Source of the DNA: Marinobacter mangrovi | Lineage (GTDB): Bacteria; Pseudomonadota; Gammaproteobacteria; Pseudomonadales; Oleiphilaceae | Length of the DNA stretch: 64,000 bases | Direction of reading: 5' to 3' | Assembly: GCF_016798325.1 (NCBI RefSeq) | Contig: NZ_JAERVO010000006.1 | Coordinates: 248,001-312,000 of the forward strand | Shown: one piece after another, positions 26,424 to 36,419 of the stretch | How positions within the stretch are numbered: position 1 is the stretch's first letter | How the letters are laid out: every line of letters starts with the position of its first letter | Notes under the pieces: generated by a model | What the model saw: the letters and a program-made list of their open reading frames with translations, nothing else | The model's database searches: none | What the model was told of the DNA's origin: nothing | Program-made: the position numbers and the translations under genes

Positions 26424-26510
26424 CGAACCAAACATCAGGGACAGTCACAGGCACCAGGGACGGTGCCTCAATCGGCTTCGGCCACTCTACCCAGAACCAT
26501 CTGAGATTTC

Positions 26511-28391
26511 ATGCAACGACGTTTGATGTCGGGGTACGTTCCCCGTTTGCTGGCAGCCCTCTGCACACTAATGAGCCTTTCAAATGCCGAGGCTTCCAAA
26601 TCGCTGGAGCGCTTGGCCTACGATCCCGCCTGGCTAAACCTAGGACATTATCGACCTGATATGCTTGGTGGCTATACTTCACAAGCTGAAGACCCGACTT
26701 TTTTCTTGAGCCCAAAAGGCAAAAAATCCCCTCTGGCAGAACTGAAAGCCACATTGGCGGCAATTCAAGCGCCAGGCTCCGGCAATGACCACACCCGCTG
26801 CCGTTTTCCCGCCCGGGACAGGTGGTTACGCCGGCAACTCGACATGCCGATAACATCAATCGACTGCCCAGCATACGAAGCTTGGCGCAAAGAACTAAAC
26901 ACAAAGACCGTAACTCTTGTTTTCGCGGCCTCCTACCTCAATAGTCCGTCGTCCATGTTCGGCCATACCTTCCTACGATTAGATCCAGCGCAAGCTGCTG
27001 GACAAAGCGCCGACCTGCTGTTGGCGAGTACAGTTTCCTATGCAGCAGATGCATCTGCTAAAGAAAATGAAATCATGTTTGCCTATCGGGGCATTTTCGG
27101 CGGCTACCCGGGAATTACAACAATTAAGCCCTACTACGAGAAAATCAAGCTCTACTCGGATATCGAAAACAGGGACCTGTGGGAATACCAGCTGAATCTG
27201 ACCCCGGTCGAGACTAATCGCCTGCTTGCCCATGCTTGGGAAATCCAAGACAAGAACTTTGATTACTACTTCTTCGACGAAAACTGCGCCTACCGCCTGC
27301 TGGCCCTGATCGATGTCGCCCGACCTGGCACGCAATTGCTGGATGAAGTAAAAACACACGCGATTCCTGCGGACACGGTTCGCTGGGTGGTGGATCATGA
27401 CTTGGTGGCGTCGGTGCACTATCGCCCTTCATCGGCGACGGTCGTTGAAAACTACATGGAGCAGCTGACCTCGGAGCAGCGGAATCTAGCCGCAGACCTC
27501 GCCGACGGAACCCGGACGGTGGACAGTCTGGCCATCCAGACGCTGCCGGACGAATACCGGGCCCACGTACTCGACGCCACCTACGAGTACGTCCGCTACG
27601 AAGCCCATGAGGAAGAGTGGCCCCGCGACAGGGCAGCCCCGCTGTCCTACGACCTGCTCAAGGCACGCAGCCAAATCGACGATGCCGAACCGCTGAAACA
27701 GCCGCCGGAACCAGCGGTGCGCGACGACCAGGGCCACGACACCTTTCGCGCCAGCGTCGCCGGCGGTCGCCAGGGCGGCCGCAACTTCGTCCAGCTGACC
27801 CTGCGCCCGGCCTACCACGACGTCCTCGATCCGCCCGAAGGCTATCGTCAGGGGGCCCAGCTGCAGTTCCTGCGCCTGGATACCCGTTATTACACGGATA
27901 AATACGAGTTGCAGCTGGAGAAATTGATCGGCGTGGAAATCCGCTCCCTGTCCGTGCGCGACCGCTTTTTCACTCCCCTGTCCTGGCAGGTGGGCTTCGG
28001 TGCCCGGCGGACCGACATCGAATCCGGCAACCGGGTGCTCACCCCTTACCTCGACGGCGGTGCCGGCTTCGGCTGGGCCACGTCCGATCAAAGCCAGATC
28101 TACGCCATGGGGACCGGCGACCTGGAAATCGACGACGACCTGGACAAGGGCTACGACCTGGCGCCCGGAGCCGATCTGGGCTGGCTGTACCAGGGGCATC
28201 GGGTCAGCGTGACCGGCGGCGTCAAAAGCAAGGCCTGGCTGATCGGCGACGGCGACCGGGAAGACATTGCCTACGCCAGCCTCGGCTGGCACCTGGAGCG
28301 CAACATCGGCTTGAGCGCCAGCTGGGAACGCAAACACCATTTCGAAAGGTATGACACCACATGGCAGATCGGAATCAACGCCTACTTCTGA
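26511..28391 (+). CDS. DUF4105 / Lnb-like periplasmic domain protein with C-terminal outer-membrane barrel-like region
   Basis: A 626-aa exported protein. The N-terminal half contains the DUF4105 domain with SMFGHTFLRLD (His152) and FFDENCAYRLL (Cys259), a His-then-Cys order that suggests a permuted papain-like fold. Pfam now relates this domain to Lnb, the Bacteroides lipoprotein N-acyltransferase. The C-terminal half (about 400-626) alternates polar and hydrophobic residues in short strands and ends INAYF, as outer-membrane barrels do. Its end overlaps the next gene by 31 bp. Base composition differs between the two halves (see findings). Acyltransferase or peptidase activity is inference only. 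Confidence 0.75.
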   Translation: MQRRLMSGYVPRLLAALCTLMSLSNAEASKSLERLAYDPAWLNLGHYRPDMLGGYTSQAEDPTFFLSPKGKKSPLAELKATLAAIQAPGSGNDHTRCRFPARDRWLRRQLDMPITSIDCPAYEAWRKELNTKTVTLVFAASYLNSPSSMFGHTFLRLDPAQAAGQSADLLLASTVSYAADASAKENEIMFAYRGIFGGYPGITTIKPYYEKIKLYSDIENRDLWEYQLNLTPVETNRLLAHAWEIQDKNFDYYFFDENCAYRLLALIDVARPGTQLLDEVKTHAIPADTVRWVVDHDLVASVHYRPSSATVVENYMEQLTSEQRNLAADLADGTRTVDSLAIQTLPDEYRAHVLDATYEYVRYEAHEEEWPRDRAAPLSYDLLKARSQIDDAEPLKQPPEPAVRDDQGHDTFRASVAGGRQGGRNFVQLTLRPAYHDVLDPPEGYRQGAQLQFLRLDTRYYTDKYELQLEKLIGVEIRSLSVRDRFFTPLSWQVGFGARRTDIESGNRVLTPYLDGGAGFGWATSDQSQIYAMGTGDLEIDDDLDKGYDLAPGADLGWLYQGHRVSVTGGVKSKAWLIGDGDREDIAYASLGWHLERNIGLSASWERKHHFERYDTTWQIGINAYF

Positions 28392-29242
28392 GCCTTTGCC
28401 TGTCGCTAACGCTGCTGTCGCTGGGCGGTTGTTCGAGCCTGTTCTTCTACCCGGACAGCACGGTCTACATCACCCCGGACCGGCTTGACCTGGACTACCG
28501 GGATGTCTATCTGGATACCGTCGACGGGGAACACCTGCACGGCTGGTGGCTGCCCGCAGAAGGCGAGGATCACGGCACGGTCTACTACCTGCACGGCAAC
28601 GCCCAGAACATGAGCAGCCATATCCTCAACGTGGCCTGGCTGCCCCGGGAAGGCTATAACGTCTTCATGATCGACTATCGCGGCTTTGGCGAGTCGACCG
28701 GTGATCCGGATATCGAAGGCGCCCTGGCGGACACCGAGGCCGGTTTTCGCTGGCTCGTCCAGCAGCCGGACAGCGGCCCGTATTATCTGCTGGGCCAGAG
28801 CCTGGGCGGCGGATTGGGATTGATGCTGGCCGCCGAATGGACCCGGCGCCAGGAGCAACCGCCACTGACGGCCGTGGTGCTGGACAGCACGTTCGCCGGC
28901 TTCCGCGCCATCACCCGGGAAAAACTGGACAGCTTCTGGCTCACCTGGCCGTTCCAGATCCCGCTGAGCTGGACCATCCCGGACGACTACGAGGGCGTCG
29001 ACCACATCGCCGAGATCAGCCCGGTGCCGCTGATGGTGATTCACAGCATCCGCGACGGGATTATCCCCTTCCACAACGGCACAGCCCTCTACACCACTGC
29101 CAAACAGCCTAAGCAGTTCCTGCAGACGGACACGCCCCATGCGTCGACGTTTGTGATTCCGGCGTATCGGGATGCGGTTGAAAGCTTCTTGAAAGAAGCC
29201 GCGGCGGGGGAGATTGCCGTGGGCTCGAAGGACCCAGATTGA
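28361..29242 (+). CDS. Lipoprotein alpha/beta hydrolase
   Basis: A 293-aa lipoprotein (signal RLLLSLCLSLTLLSLGGC, lipobox LGGC with Cys24) carrying an alpha/beta hydrolase domain. HGNAQNMSSH contains the oxyanion motif, GQSLGGG carries the nucleophile Ser147, and an acidic residue (SIRDGIIP) and a late His (TPHAST) complete the triad. It resembles BEM46/YfhR-type serine hydrolases. The start overlaps the DUF4105 gene by 31 bp, which argues for coupled expression and a shared envelope function. The substrate is unknown. Confidence 0.85.
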   Translation: MADRNQRLLLSLCLSLTLLSLGGCSSLFFYPDSTVYITPDRLDLDYRDVYLDTVDGEHLHGWWLPAEGEDHGTVYYLHGNAQNMSSHILNVAWLPREGYNVFMIDYRGFGESTGDPDIEGALADTEAGFRWLVQQPDSGPYYLLGQSLGGGLGLMLAAEWTRRQEQPPLTAVVLDSTFAGFRAITREKLDSFWLTWPFQIPLSWTIPDDYEGVDHIAEISPVPLMVIHSIRDGIIPFHNGTALYTTAKQPKQFLQTDTPHASTFVIPAYRDAVESFLKEAAAGEIAVGSKDPD

Positions 29243-29280
29243 CAGCCTGGCGCTCCATGCAGATACAGGGGCACCTGGCG

Positions 29281-29356
29281 GCGCCTCAGAAGCTGAAGCA
29301 TCTGCTACACGCTCGGGGTTAACGCAGAATGTAGCCAACGCTTTAGCTTCGGCGCC
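29281..29356. repeat. Palindromic intergenic repeat, copy 3 (inverted)
   Basis: The same family as 1580-1681 and 1727-1828, in the opposite orientation. The arms GAAGCTGAAGCATCTGCTAC (29289-29308) and TGTAGCCAACGCTTTAGCTT (29330-29349) pair imperfectly and are flanked on both sides by GGCGCC. It lies between the hydrolase gene and a terminator. Confidence 0.72.
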
Positions 29357-29373
29357 GACCAATCGCCAGACAC

Positions 29374-29402
29374 AAAAAAGCCGCCCCGAGGGGCGGCTTT
29401 TT
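29374..29402. terminator. Bidirectional terminator, hydrolase / pnp
   Basis: The stem AGCCGCCCC-GA-GGGGCGGCT has A and T runs on both sides, between convergent genes. Confidence 0.9.
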
Positions 29403-29420
29403 CACTTCCGGAACCTGAAA

Positions 29421-31535
29421 TCAGGCGCCGAAATCGGTCGGCTGCTCGCCTTCCTTCACTTCCTTCATGGACAGCTTCACGCGACCACGGTTGTCCACAT
29501 CCAGCACCTTGACCAGAACTTCCTGACCTTCGCTGAGCTCGTCAGTGACGTTCTCGATGCGACGCTCGGCGATCTGGGAGATGTGCACCAGACCGTCTTT
29601 GCCCGGCAGGATGTTGACGAAGGCGCCGAAGTCGACGATCCGCGCCACGGTGCCCTTGTAGATGGCACCCACTTCGATTTCCGCGGTGATTTCCATCACG
29701 CGCTTCTGGGCCGCCTGGGCCGCGGCCTGGTTGTCGGCGTAGATCTTGACGTTGCCGTCGTCGTCCAGGTCGATGGACGCGCCGGTTTCGTCGCAGATCG
29801 AACGGATCACGGAGCCACCCTTACCGATCACGTCGCGGATCTTGTCCGGATGGATCTTCATGCTGGTGATGCTCGGCGCGCGGTCAGACAGGGTCGAGCG
29901 CGGCTCGGAGATGACCTTGGCCATTTCACCCAGGATGTGCTGACGTGCCGCGTAGGCCTGCTGCAGGGCGATTTCCATGATCTCTTCGGTGATGCCGTTG
30001 ATCTTGATGTCCATCTGCAGCGCCGTGACGCCTTCAGCGGTACCGGCCACCTTGAAGTCCATGTCGCCCAGGTGATCCTCGTCACCCAGGATGTCGGTCA
30101 GGACGGCGAACTGGTCACCTTCCTTGACCAGCCCCATGGCAATACCCGCCACCGGTGCCTTGATCGGCACACCGGCGTCCATCAGCGCCAGGCTGGAACC
30201 ACAGACAGAGGCCATGGAGCTGGAACCGTTGGATTCGGTGATCTCGGATACCGCACGGATGGTGTACGGGAATTCTTCGATGGTCGGCATGACCGCCGCA
30301 ACACCGCGCTTGGCCAGACGGCCGTGACCGATTTCACGACGGCCCGGCGCGCCAACGCGACCGGTCTCACCAACGCTGTAAGGAGGGAAGTTGTAGTGGA
30401 ACAGGAACGGATCCTTTTTCTCACCTTCCAGCGCGTCGATGATCTGCATGTCGCGGGCGGTACCCAGCGTGGTGGTCACGATGGCCTGGGTCTCGCCACG
30501 GGTGAACAGCGCAGAACCGTGGGTGCTCGGCAGAACGCCCACTTCGATTTCGATCGGACGGACAGTCTTGTTGTCACGACCGTCGATCCGCGGTTTGCCT
30601 TCGATCACCTGGCGACGAACGATGGACTTCTCCAGCTTGCCGAAGTAAGACTTCACTTCCGCCTCGTCAGGCTGACCGTCTTCGTCACCGGCCAGTTTCT
30701 CGATGGCCTGGGTACGGATCTCGCCCAGACGGGTGTAGCGTTCCATCTTGTCGCGGATGCCGTAGGCTTCAGTGATGGCGTCGGAGAACTCGCCTTTCAG
30801 GGCTTCTGCCAGTTGGCTGTTCACCGCAACCGGCTGCCAGTCCCAGCGCGGATGACCGGCTTCAGCGGCCAGCTCGCGGATGGCCGTCACGGCGGTCTGC
30901 ATTTCCTGGTGAGCGAACAGGACCGCACCCAGCATCTGGTCTTCGGTCAGGCCCTGGGCTTCGGATTCCACCATCAGGACGGCGTCTTCGGTACCGGCCA
31001 CAACCATGTCCAGCCTGGAGTTTTCCAGCTGCTCGAAGGTCGGGTTCAGGAAGTAACCGTCTTCGTCGGTGTAGCCCACGCGGGACGCACCAACCGGGCC
31101 GTCAAACGGCACGCCGGACAGGGCCAGCGCCGCAGAGGCCGCCAGCATGCCGGCGATATCCGGATCCTGGTTCTTGCTGGAGGACATGACGGTACAGATA
31201 ACCTGCACTTCGTTCATGAAACCGTTCGGGAACAGCGGGCGGATCGGACGGTCGATCAGACGCGAGGTCAGCGTTTCCTTCTCGGACGGACGGCCTTCGC
31301 GCTTGAAGAAACCACCCGGAATCTTACCGACCGCGTAGGTCTTCTCGAAGTAGTTCACGGTCAGCGGGAAGAAAGGCTGGCCCGGCTTCGCTTCTTTCGC
31401 GGCAACCACGGTACCCAGTACGGAGATGTCGTCGATGGTCACCAGGACGGAGCCGGTGGCCTGACGTGCGATGCGGCCGGTTTCAAGCGTGACCGTCTTG
31501 CCGCCCAGTTCAAATGATTTCTTTACCGGATTCAC
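29421..31535 (-). CDS. pnp: Polyribonucleotide nucleotidyltransferase (PNPase)
   Basis: A 3'-to-5' phosphorolytic exoribonuclease (704 aa) of the RNA degradosome. Two RNase PH-like domains ([21 protein letters not shown] and [15 protein letters not shown] mark them) flank a helical domain. A KH domain ([20 protein letters not shown]) and an S1 domain ([20 protein letters not shown]) follow at the C-terminus. The length is normal. It lies 500 bp downstream of rpsO with a hairpin-rich leader, as expected for a gene controlled by RNase III cleavage and its own product. Confidence 0.97.
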   Translation of the reverse strand: MNPVKKSFELGGKTVTLETGRIARQATGSVLVTIDDISVLGTVVAAKEAKPGQPFFPLTVNYFEKTYAVGKIPGGFFKREGRPSEKETLTSRLIDRPIRPLFPNGFMNEVQVICTVMSSSKNQDPDIAGMLAASAALALSGVPFDGPVGASRVGYTDEDGYFLNPTFEQLENSRLDMVVAGTEDAVLMVESEAQGLTEDQMLGAVLFAHQEMQTAVTAIRELAAEAGHPRWDWQPVAVNSQLAEALKGEFSDAITEAYGIRDKMERYTRLGEIRTQAIEKLAGDEDGQPDEAEVKSYFGKLEKSIVRRQVIEGKPRIDGRDNKTVRPIEIEVGVLPSTHGSALFTRGETQAIVTTTLGTARDMQIIDALEGEKKDPFLFHYNFPPYSVGETGRVGAPGRREIGHGRLAKRGVAAVMPTIEEFPYTIRAVSEITESNGSSSMASVCGSSLALMDAGVPIKAPVAGIAMGLVKEGDQFAVLTDILGDEDHLGDMDFKVAGTAEGVTALQMDIKINGITEEIMEIALQQAYAARQHILGEMAKVISEPRSTLSDRAPSITSMKIHPDKIRDVIGKGGSVIRSICDETGASIDLDDDGNVKIYADNQAAAQAAQKRVMEITAEIEVGAIYKGTVARIVDFGAFVNILPGKDGLVHISQIAERRIENVTDELSEGQEVLVKVLDVDNRGRVKLSMKEVKEGEQPTDFGA

Positions 31536-32035
31536 GGTAACTCCTTACTCTTCTTGGCATATTCCGGTTCCCTGCGGGAACCCCTGTGATCTCCACCACA
31601 GGACCGAAACTCTGGACTTACCGGACTGAAAGCTAACAGGCTGTTGAAAGGCGTCACCGGGCGGCAGGGGCGACTTTCAACAACCTGCTATTGTTCGGGC
31701 TTTCATCACCGACCGGTTTGTCGGTAAAGCTCTGGCATCCTGTTGTGGTTCATATGTGCCGGCAGGACTGACAGACCTGACAACCCACTCGACGACACCG
31801 GTCGTTCCCGTGAATCTTTCAGGCCGACAGCGTCGGCATTGTTCCGGTCATCCCCTCGTTGTGTCGAGACGGACATCCGGCACACTGTTGAGACAGTGTA
31901 GACGGGCGAGAGATCCTGCCCGGAGAGCCTGAACCCTCCCGGCAGATCCGGTACCCGCCCTGCTTCGGCCATCGATACGGCTGACGACCGAAAACGGGAC
32001 TGCGATACCGGTTCAGAGCACGACGTGATCGTCGA
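31536..32035 (-). other. Long structured rpsO-pnp intergenic/leader region
   Basis: No gene is seen in these 500 bp. Several stem-loops are visible: GGTTCCC-TGC-GGGAACC (31565-31581) and CCTGTG...CACAGG (31583-31602), both just upstream of pnp; a longer stem TAACAGGCTGTTGAAAG / CTTTCAACAACCTGCTA (31634-31690); and ACCGAC...GTCGGT (31709-31725). The stems nearest pnp sit where the RNase III site of E. coli pnp lies. Confidence 0.55.
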
Positions 32036-32305
32036 TCAACGACGCAGACCAAGACGCTGGATCAGGTCCAGGTAACGATCGGCGTTTTTCTTCTTCAGGT
32101 AGTCCAGCAGCTTACGACGCTGGTTAACCATCCGAATCAGACCGCGGCGGGAATGGTGATCCTGCTTGTTGGTCTTGAAGTGATTCTGCAGCTTGTCGAT
32201 GTTGGCGCTCAGCAGTGCAACCTGAACTTCAGGAGAACCGGTATCACCTTCACCTTGCTGAAAATCGTTGACGATCTGTGACTTCTCTGCGGCAGACAGT
32301 GCCAT
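32036..32305 (-). CDS. rpsO: 30S ribosomal protein S15
   Basis: A full-length 89-aa S15, which binds 16S rRNA in the platform. Family sequence throughout ([46 protein letters not shown]). It lies between truB and pnp, as in other gammaproteobacteria. AGGTGAG precedes the start. Confidence 0.98.
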   Translation of the reverse strand: MALSAAEKSQIVNDFQQGEGDTGSPEVQVALLSANIDKLQNHFKTNKQDHHSRRGLIRMVNQRRKLLDYLKKKNADRYLDLIQRLGLRR

Positions 32306-32389
32306 AACTCACCTCACTATTTGCGATGCCATTGAATTCGGCCGGACCGCGCATCTCTACAGCCCGGCTAGAGCCTGACACCGGAGTGT

Positions 32390-33298
32390 TCAGGCCTGCT
32401 TTACCAGACGCCGGGGTGCAACCCGATCATCCGGTAACTGCTCACCCAACCCAAGGAACTGGTCGCCTCCGTAGAGACGCACCCACCCGGGCGGATGACC
32501 CGTCATTTTAACGGGTTGTCCGTTCAATATCGATACAATCTGTGCGTCCTGCAGCAGAATTTTCGGAAATTCCGTAAGCGCCGCATCGACCGGCACCAGC
32601 AGCGGGTCCAGAGATTCCCCGGCCTCCCGGCGTGCTTCCAGTTCGGCCACATCCAGGGCCTGGTCCAGGTCGAACCCGGCCGCCTTCGTCCGGCGCAACT
32701 GCGTGACGTGGGCGCCACAGTCCAACGCCTCGCCGATGTCTTCCACCAGCGAGCGGATGTAGGTGCCTTTGCTGCAGGTGACGGCAATGTCGAAATTCTC
32801 GCCATCGAAAGCGAGCAGCGTCAACTCATGGATGGTGACCGGGCGGGCCGGACGTTCGATCTCGATGCCTTCGCGGGCGTACTCATACAGCGGGCGTCCC
32901 TTGTGCTTGAGCGCCGAGTACATGGACGGAACCTGCTCAATATCGCCGCGGAACCGTGGCAACACGGCTTCGAGGGCCGCCTGATCCAAGCCTTCCGGCA
33001 GAGGCTTTTCCGCCATCACGTTGCCGTCACTGTCACCGCTGTCGGTCACGATGCCCAGACGGCCCCGGGCCACATACGACTTGTCGCTGTCGAGCATCAG
33101 CTGGGAGAACTTGGTGGCCTCGCCGAAGCACAGGGGCAGGACACCGGTCGCCAGCGGATCAAGACTGCCGGTGTGACCGGCCTTTGCAGCACCGTACAGA
33201 CGCTTGACCTGCTGCAGCACCGCGTTCGACGTGACCCCCTGGGGTTTGTCGATCACCAGGATGCCGTTGACGTCACGGCCGCGTCTACGCCGACTCAA
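32390..33298 (-). CDS. truB: tRNA pseudouridine(55) synthase
   Basis: Makes pseudouridine-55 in the T loop of tRNAs (302 aa). The catalytic motif is [15 protein letters not shown] (Asp nucleophile in LDP, about residue 47). [17 protein letters not shown] opening and a C-terminal PUA-like segment are present. The start overlaps the rbfA stop by 4 nt, so translation is coupled. An Arg-rich N-terminus (SRRRRGRD) precedes the core. Confidence 0.97.
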   Translation of the reverse strand: MSRRRRGRDVNGILVIDKPQGVTSNAVLQQVKRLYGAAKAGHTGSLDPLATGVLPLCFGEATKFSQLMLDSDKSYVARGRLGIVTDSGDSDGNVMAEKPLPEGLDQAALEAVLPRFRGDIEQVPSMYSALKHKGRPLYEYAREGIEIERPARPVTIHELTLLAFDGENFDIAVTCSKGTYIRSLVEDIGEALDCGAHVTQLRRTKAAGFDLDQALDVAELEARREAGESLDPLLVPVDAALTEFPKILLQDAQIVSILNGQPVKMTGHPPGWVRLYGGDQFLGLGEQLPDDRVAPRRLVKQA

Positions 33299-33708
33299 TC
33301 CTCGCGCTCCCCGCCGTCACCCGATCCATCGACGGCCGGCTTCTTGCCCACCGCCTGGTCGATCAGGCTATCGATACGGCGACTCTGGCCCCCCAGGGTG
33401 TCAAAATGGAAACGCAGCTGGGGGATCACCCGCAGCTTCATGGCGCGCCCCAACTGGCTGCGCAGGAAACCGGCCGCTTTACGCAGCACGCCCAGGGAAT
33501 CCTGGACGGCGGGATCCTGCTCGGTCAGCTCCTCGGTGGTCAGCAGCGACACGTAGACATCGGCATACCCCAGATCGCGACTGACCTTGACCGCATTGAC
33601 GGTGACCATACCCAGACGCGGATCCTTGATCTCGCGCTGGACCATCACGGCCAGCTCCTTCTGGATCTGGTCCGCAACCCGCTCAACACGACTGAACTCT
33701 TTTGGCAT
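33295..33708 (-). CDS. rbfA: 30S ribosome-binding factor A
   Basis: A KH-fold late maturation factor for 16S rRNA (137 aa). [44 protein letters not shown] (positions about 29-55) and [18 protein letters not shown] are family blocks. The C-terminal tail is acidic ([11 protein letters not shown]). It overlaps truB by 4 nt. The 130-bp gap to infB holds three stem-loops. Confidence 0.97.
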   Translation of the reverse strand: MPKEFSRVERVADQIQKELAVMVQREIKDPRLGMVTVNAVKVSRDLGYADVYVSLLTTEELTEQDPAVQDSLGVLRKAAGFLRSQLGRAMKLRVIPQLRFHFDTLGGQSRRIDSLIDQAVGKKPAVDGSGDGGERED

Positions 33709-33728
33709 TGTTACGCCCTGTCATCTGC

Positions 33729-33807
33729 GAGGCGTTTCAACACGCCTCCTGTCGGGGCCATTTAATGGCCCCTCTGAATGCACGGCGCCCCGGGAGTCCG
33801 GGGCGCC
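33729..33807 (-). other. Three consecutive stem-loops between infB and rbfA
   Basis: GAGGCGT...ACGCCTC (33729-33748), TGGGGCCATT-type stem GGGGCCA...TGGCCCC (33754-33772), and GGCGCCCCGG-GAGT-CCGGGGCGCC (33784-33807) follow each other inside the operon. None has a T run, so mRNA processing or stability elements are more likely than terminators. Confidence 0.6.
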
Positions 33808-33838
33808 AGTCTGCTTGGGTCGTGAGCTTGAGCCGGAA

Positions 33839-36400
33839 TCAGCTTTCCAGCTTGCGCTCGACCTTCACTCGGTCAAACACCTCGATCTGGTCGCCGACCT
33901 TCACGTCATAGCCCTTAACACCGATACCGCACTCGATGCCCTTCTTGACTTCCTGGACGTCGTCCTTGAAGCGGCGCAGGGACTCGAGCTCACCCTCGAA
34001 GATGACCACGTTATCCCGCAGGACGCGGATCGGCTTGTTCCGGTAGACCGTACCCTCGGTCACCATACAGCCAGCCACCTGGCCGAACTTCGGTGAACGG
34101 AATACGTCGCGTACATCGGCGATGCCCACGATGTCTTCGCGGAACTCCGGTGCCAGCATGCCGGTCAGGGCCGCGCGGACATCATCGATCATGTTGTAGA
34201 TGATGCTGTAGTAACGCAGGTCCACACCTTCCTGCTCGACCAGACGCTTGGCGGAAGCATCCGCACGCACGTTGAAGCCAAACAGGACCGAGCCGGTTGC
34301 CAGCGCCAGGCTGACGTCGGTTTCGGCGATACCACCGACACCGGAGGACACGATCTTGACCTGGACTTCCTCGTTGCCGATGTCCAGCAGCGCCTTGGTG
34401 ATGGCTTCCAGGGAACCCCGAACGTCGGTCTTGAGCACGACATTGAGGGTTTTGACCTCGTCTTTGCCCATGTTCTCGAACAGGTTCTCCAGCTTCGCCG
34501 CCTGCTGGCGCTGCAGACGCTGTTCGCGTTCGCGCTTCTGGCGGAACTCGGCCAGTTCTTTGGCCTTACGCTCGTCCGCCACAACGAAGAATTCGTCGCC
34601 GGCGTCCGGTGTGCCGTTCAGACCCAGGATTTCCACCGGGATCGACGGTCCGGCTTCCTTCACCTGATCACCGGCTTCGTTCATCATCGCCCGGACCTTA
34701 CCGAAGTAGGCGCCGGCCACGACCATGTCGCCCTGACGAACGGTACCGTTCTGAACCAGGATAGTAGCCACGGAACCACGGCCTTTCTCCAGGCTGGATT
34801 CCACCACCACACCGGCACCCGGTGCTGTTGGCACGGCTTCCAGTTCCAGGATTTCAGACTGGAGCAGAACCGCTTCCAGCAGGTCGTCGATGCCCTGGCC
34901 GGAATGCGCCGAGACCGGTACGAACTGGACATCACCGCCCCAGTCTTCCGGGATCACGTCCATACCCGCCAGTTCGGTCTTGATGCGATCCGGATCCGCC
35001 TGTTCCTTGTCCATCTTGTTGATGGCCACGACCAGCGGTACGCCGGCTGAACGGGCGTGATCGACCGCTTCCTTGGTTTGCGGCATAACGCCGTCGTCGG
35101 CCGCGACCACCAGGATAACGATGTCCGTACTCTGGGCACCGCGTGCCCGCATGGCAGTAAACGCCGCGTGGCCCGGGGTATCCAGGAAGGTGATCATGCC
35201 CTGGCCGGTCTCGACGTGGTAAGCCCCGATGTGCTGGGTAATACCACCGGATTCACCGGCCGCAACCTTGGTACGGCGAATGTGGTCCAGCAGCGAGGTC
35301 TTGCCGTGGTCGACGTGGCCCATGACACTGATAACGGGCGCGCGCTTGACCTTTTCACCCTCGAAGGAAATCTCGCTGAGCACTTCCTCTTCGAAGGCGT
35401 CTTCGCTGACGGTCTTGGGTTTGTGGCCCAGCTCTTCAGTCACCAGTACGGCGGTTTCCTGATCCAGGGCCTGGTTGATCGTTGCCATAACGCCCATACC
35501 CATCAGGGTCTTGATGACGTCAGCGGACTTGACGGCCATCCGCTGGGCCAGATCGCCCACCGTGATGGTTTCCGGAATTTCGACTTCACGCACCATTGGC
35601 TTGGTCGGCTTCTCAAATCCATGCCGCTTCTGCTTGGGCTTTTTCTTCGCCCGCAGCGGCTTGCGCAGAGTGGTATCGTCCTCGTCGTCACTCAGGGTAA
35701 CGGGCTCTACAGGACGATTGCGGGGTCCACGGTGACCCGCGGACTTCTTCTTCGGCTTGCCGTCCTCGGCATCGTCGGCACGCTCGCGCGTCTTTTCCTT
35801 CTTCTTCTTGGCCTTGCGGTCTTTGCCATTGTCGGCGTCTGGCGCCGGCATGGGCACCTCGTCCGCCGGCTCGGCAGCCACCGGTTCCTCGTCCGGGGCT
35901 TCCGGCTCCGGCGTGACCGGCTCTTCGGCCGCGGGTGCCTGTTCGGCACCCTGCTTCGGCTTGGCGGTCTCTTCAGCAGCCGGAGCGGCCTCTTCCGCCG
36001 GCTTCGCCGGAGTGGCTTCAGGCGCGGACGGCGCTTCGGCGACCGGCTGTTCGACTGGCGCGGATTCAACCGGAGCCTCTTCCTGCTCCGCTTGCGGCGT
36101 TTCGCGTTTGATGTAGGTCCGCTTCTTGCGGACTTCCACGTTCACTGTCTTGGCACGCCCTGCGCCGCTTCCGGCTTTCAGGGTGGTCGTGGTCTTACGC
36201 TTGAGCGTGATCTTGCGCGGTTCGGCATCGGCTTCGCCGTGATTCTTGCGCAGGAATGCCAGCAGTTGCTGCTTTTCGTCACTGCTGACGGCATCATTCT
36301 CAGAACGGGCTTTCAGGCCAGCCTCTACGATCTGGCGCAGCAAGCGATCCACGGGAGCGCCTACATCATCGGCCAGCTGTTTTACAGTTACTTCAGCCAT
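33839..36400 (-). CDS. infB: Translation initiation factor IF-2
   Basis: GTPase that brings initiator tRNA to the ribosome (853 aa). It has an IF2N domain at the start ([20 protein letters not shown]), a long Ala/Glu/Pro- and Lys-rich linker (about residues 95-250), a second IF2N domain, and the G domain with GHVDHGKTS at residue 361, DTPGHAAF and NKMDK. Translation-factor beta-barrel domains and the C-terminal initiator-tRNA domain follow. The start at 36400 has AGGAGG 6-11 nt upstream; the 16-residue in-frame extension is rejected. It lies 19 bp after nusA. Confidence 0.97.
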   Translation of the reverse strand: MAEVTVKQLADDVGAPVDRLLRQIVEAGLKARSENDAVSSDEKQQLLAFLRKNHGEADAEPRKITLKRKTTTTLKAGSGAGRAKTVNVEVRKKRTYIKRETPQAEQEEAPVESAPVEQPVAEAPSAPEATPAKPAEEAAPAAEETAKPKQGAEQAPAAEEPVTPEPEAPDEEPVAAEPADEVPMPAPDADNGKDRKAKKKKEKTRERADDAEDGKPKKKSAGHRGPRNRPVEPVTLSDDEDDTTLRKPLRAKKKPKQKRHGFEKPTKPMVREVEIPETITVGDLAQRMAVKSADVIKTLMGMGVMATINQALDQETAVLVTEELGHKPKTVSEDAFEEEVLSEISFEGEKVKRAPVISVMGHVDHGKTSLLDHIRRTKVAAGESGGITQHIGAYHVETGQGMITFLDTPGHAAFTAMRARGAQSTDIVILVVAADDGVMPQTKEAVDHARSAGVPLVVAINKMDKEQADPDRIKTELAGMDVIPEDWGGDVQFVPVSAHSGQGIDDLLEAVLLQSEILELEAVPTAPGAGVVVESSLEKGRGSVATILVQNGTVRQGDMVVAGAYFGKVRAMMNEAGDQVKEAGPSIPVEILGLNGTPDAGDEFFVVADERKAKELAEFRQKREREQRLQRQQAAKLENLFENMGKDEVKTLNVVLKTDVRGSLEAITKALLDIGNEEVQVKIVSSGVGGIAETDVSLALATGSVLFGFNVRADASAKRLVEQEGVDLRYYSIIYNMIDDVRAALTGMLAPEFREDIVGIADVRDVFRSPKFGQVAGCMVTEGTVYRNKPIRVLRDNVVIFEGELESLRRFKDDVQEVKKGIECGIGVKGYDVKVGDQIEVFDRVKVERKLES

Positions 36401-36419
36401 ACTGGTCCTCCTCTCCCGA

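Noticed and set aside
28361-28391. Possible frameshift or fusion between the DUF4105 gene and the hydrolase
   Set aside because: Both proteins are complete: the first ends with a barrel-type INAYF and the second begins with a full lipoprotein signal, so a true overlap of two genes is the better reading.
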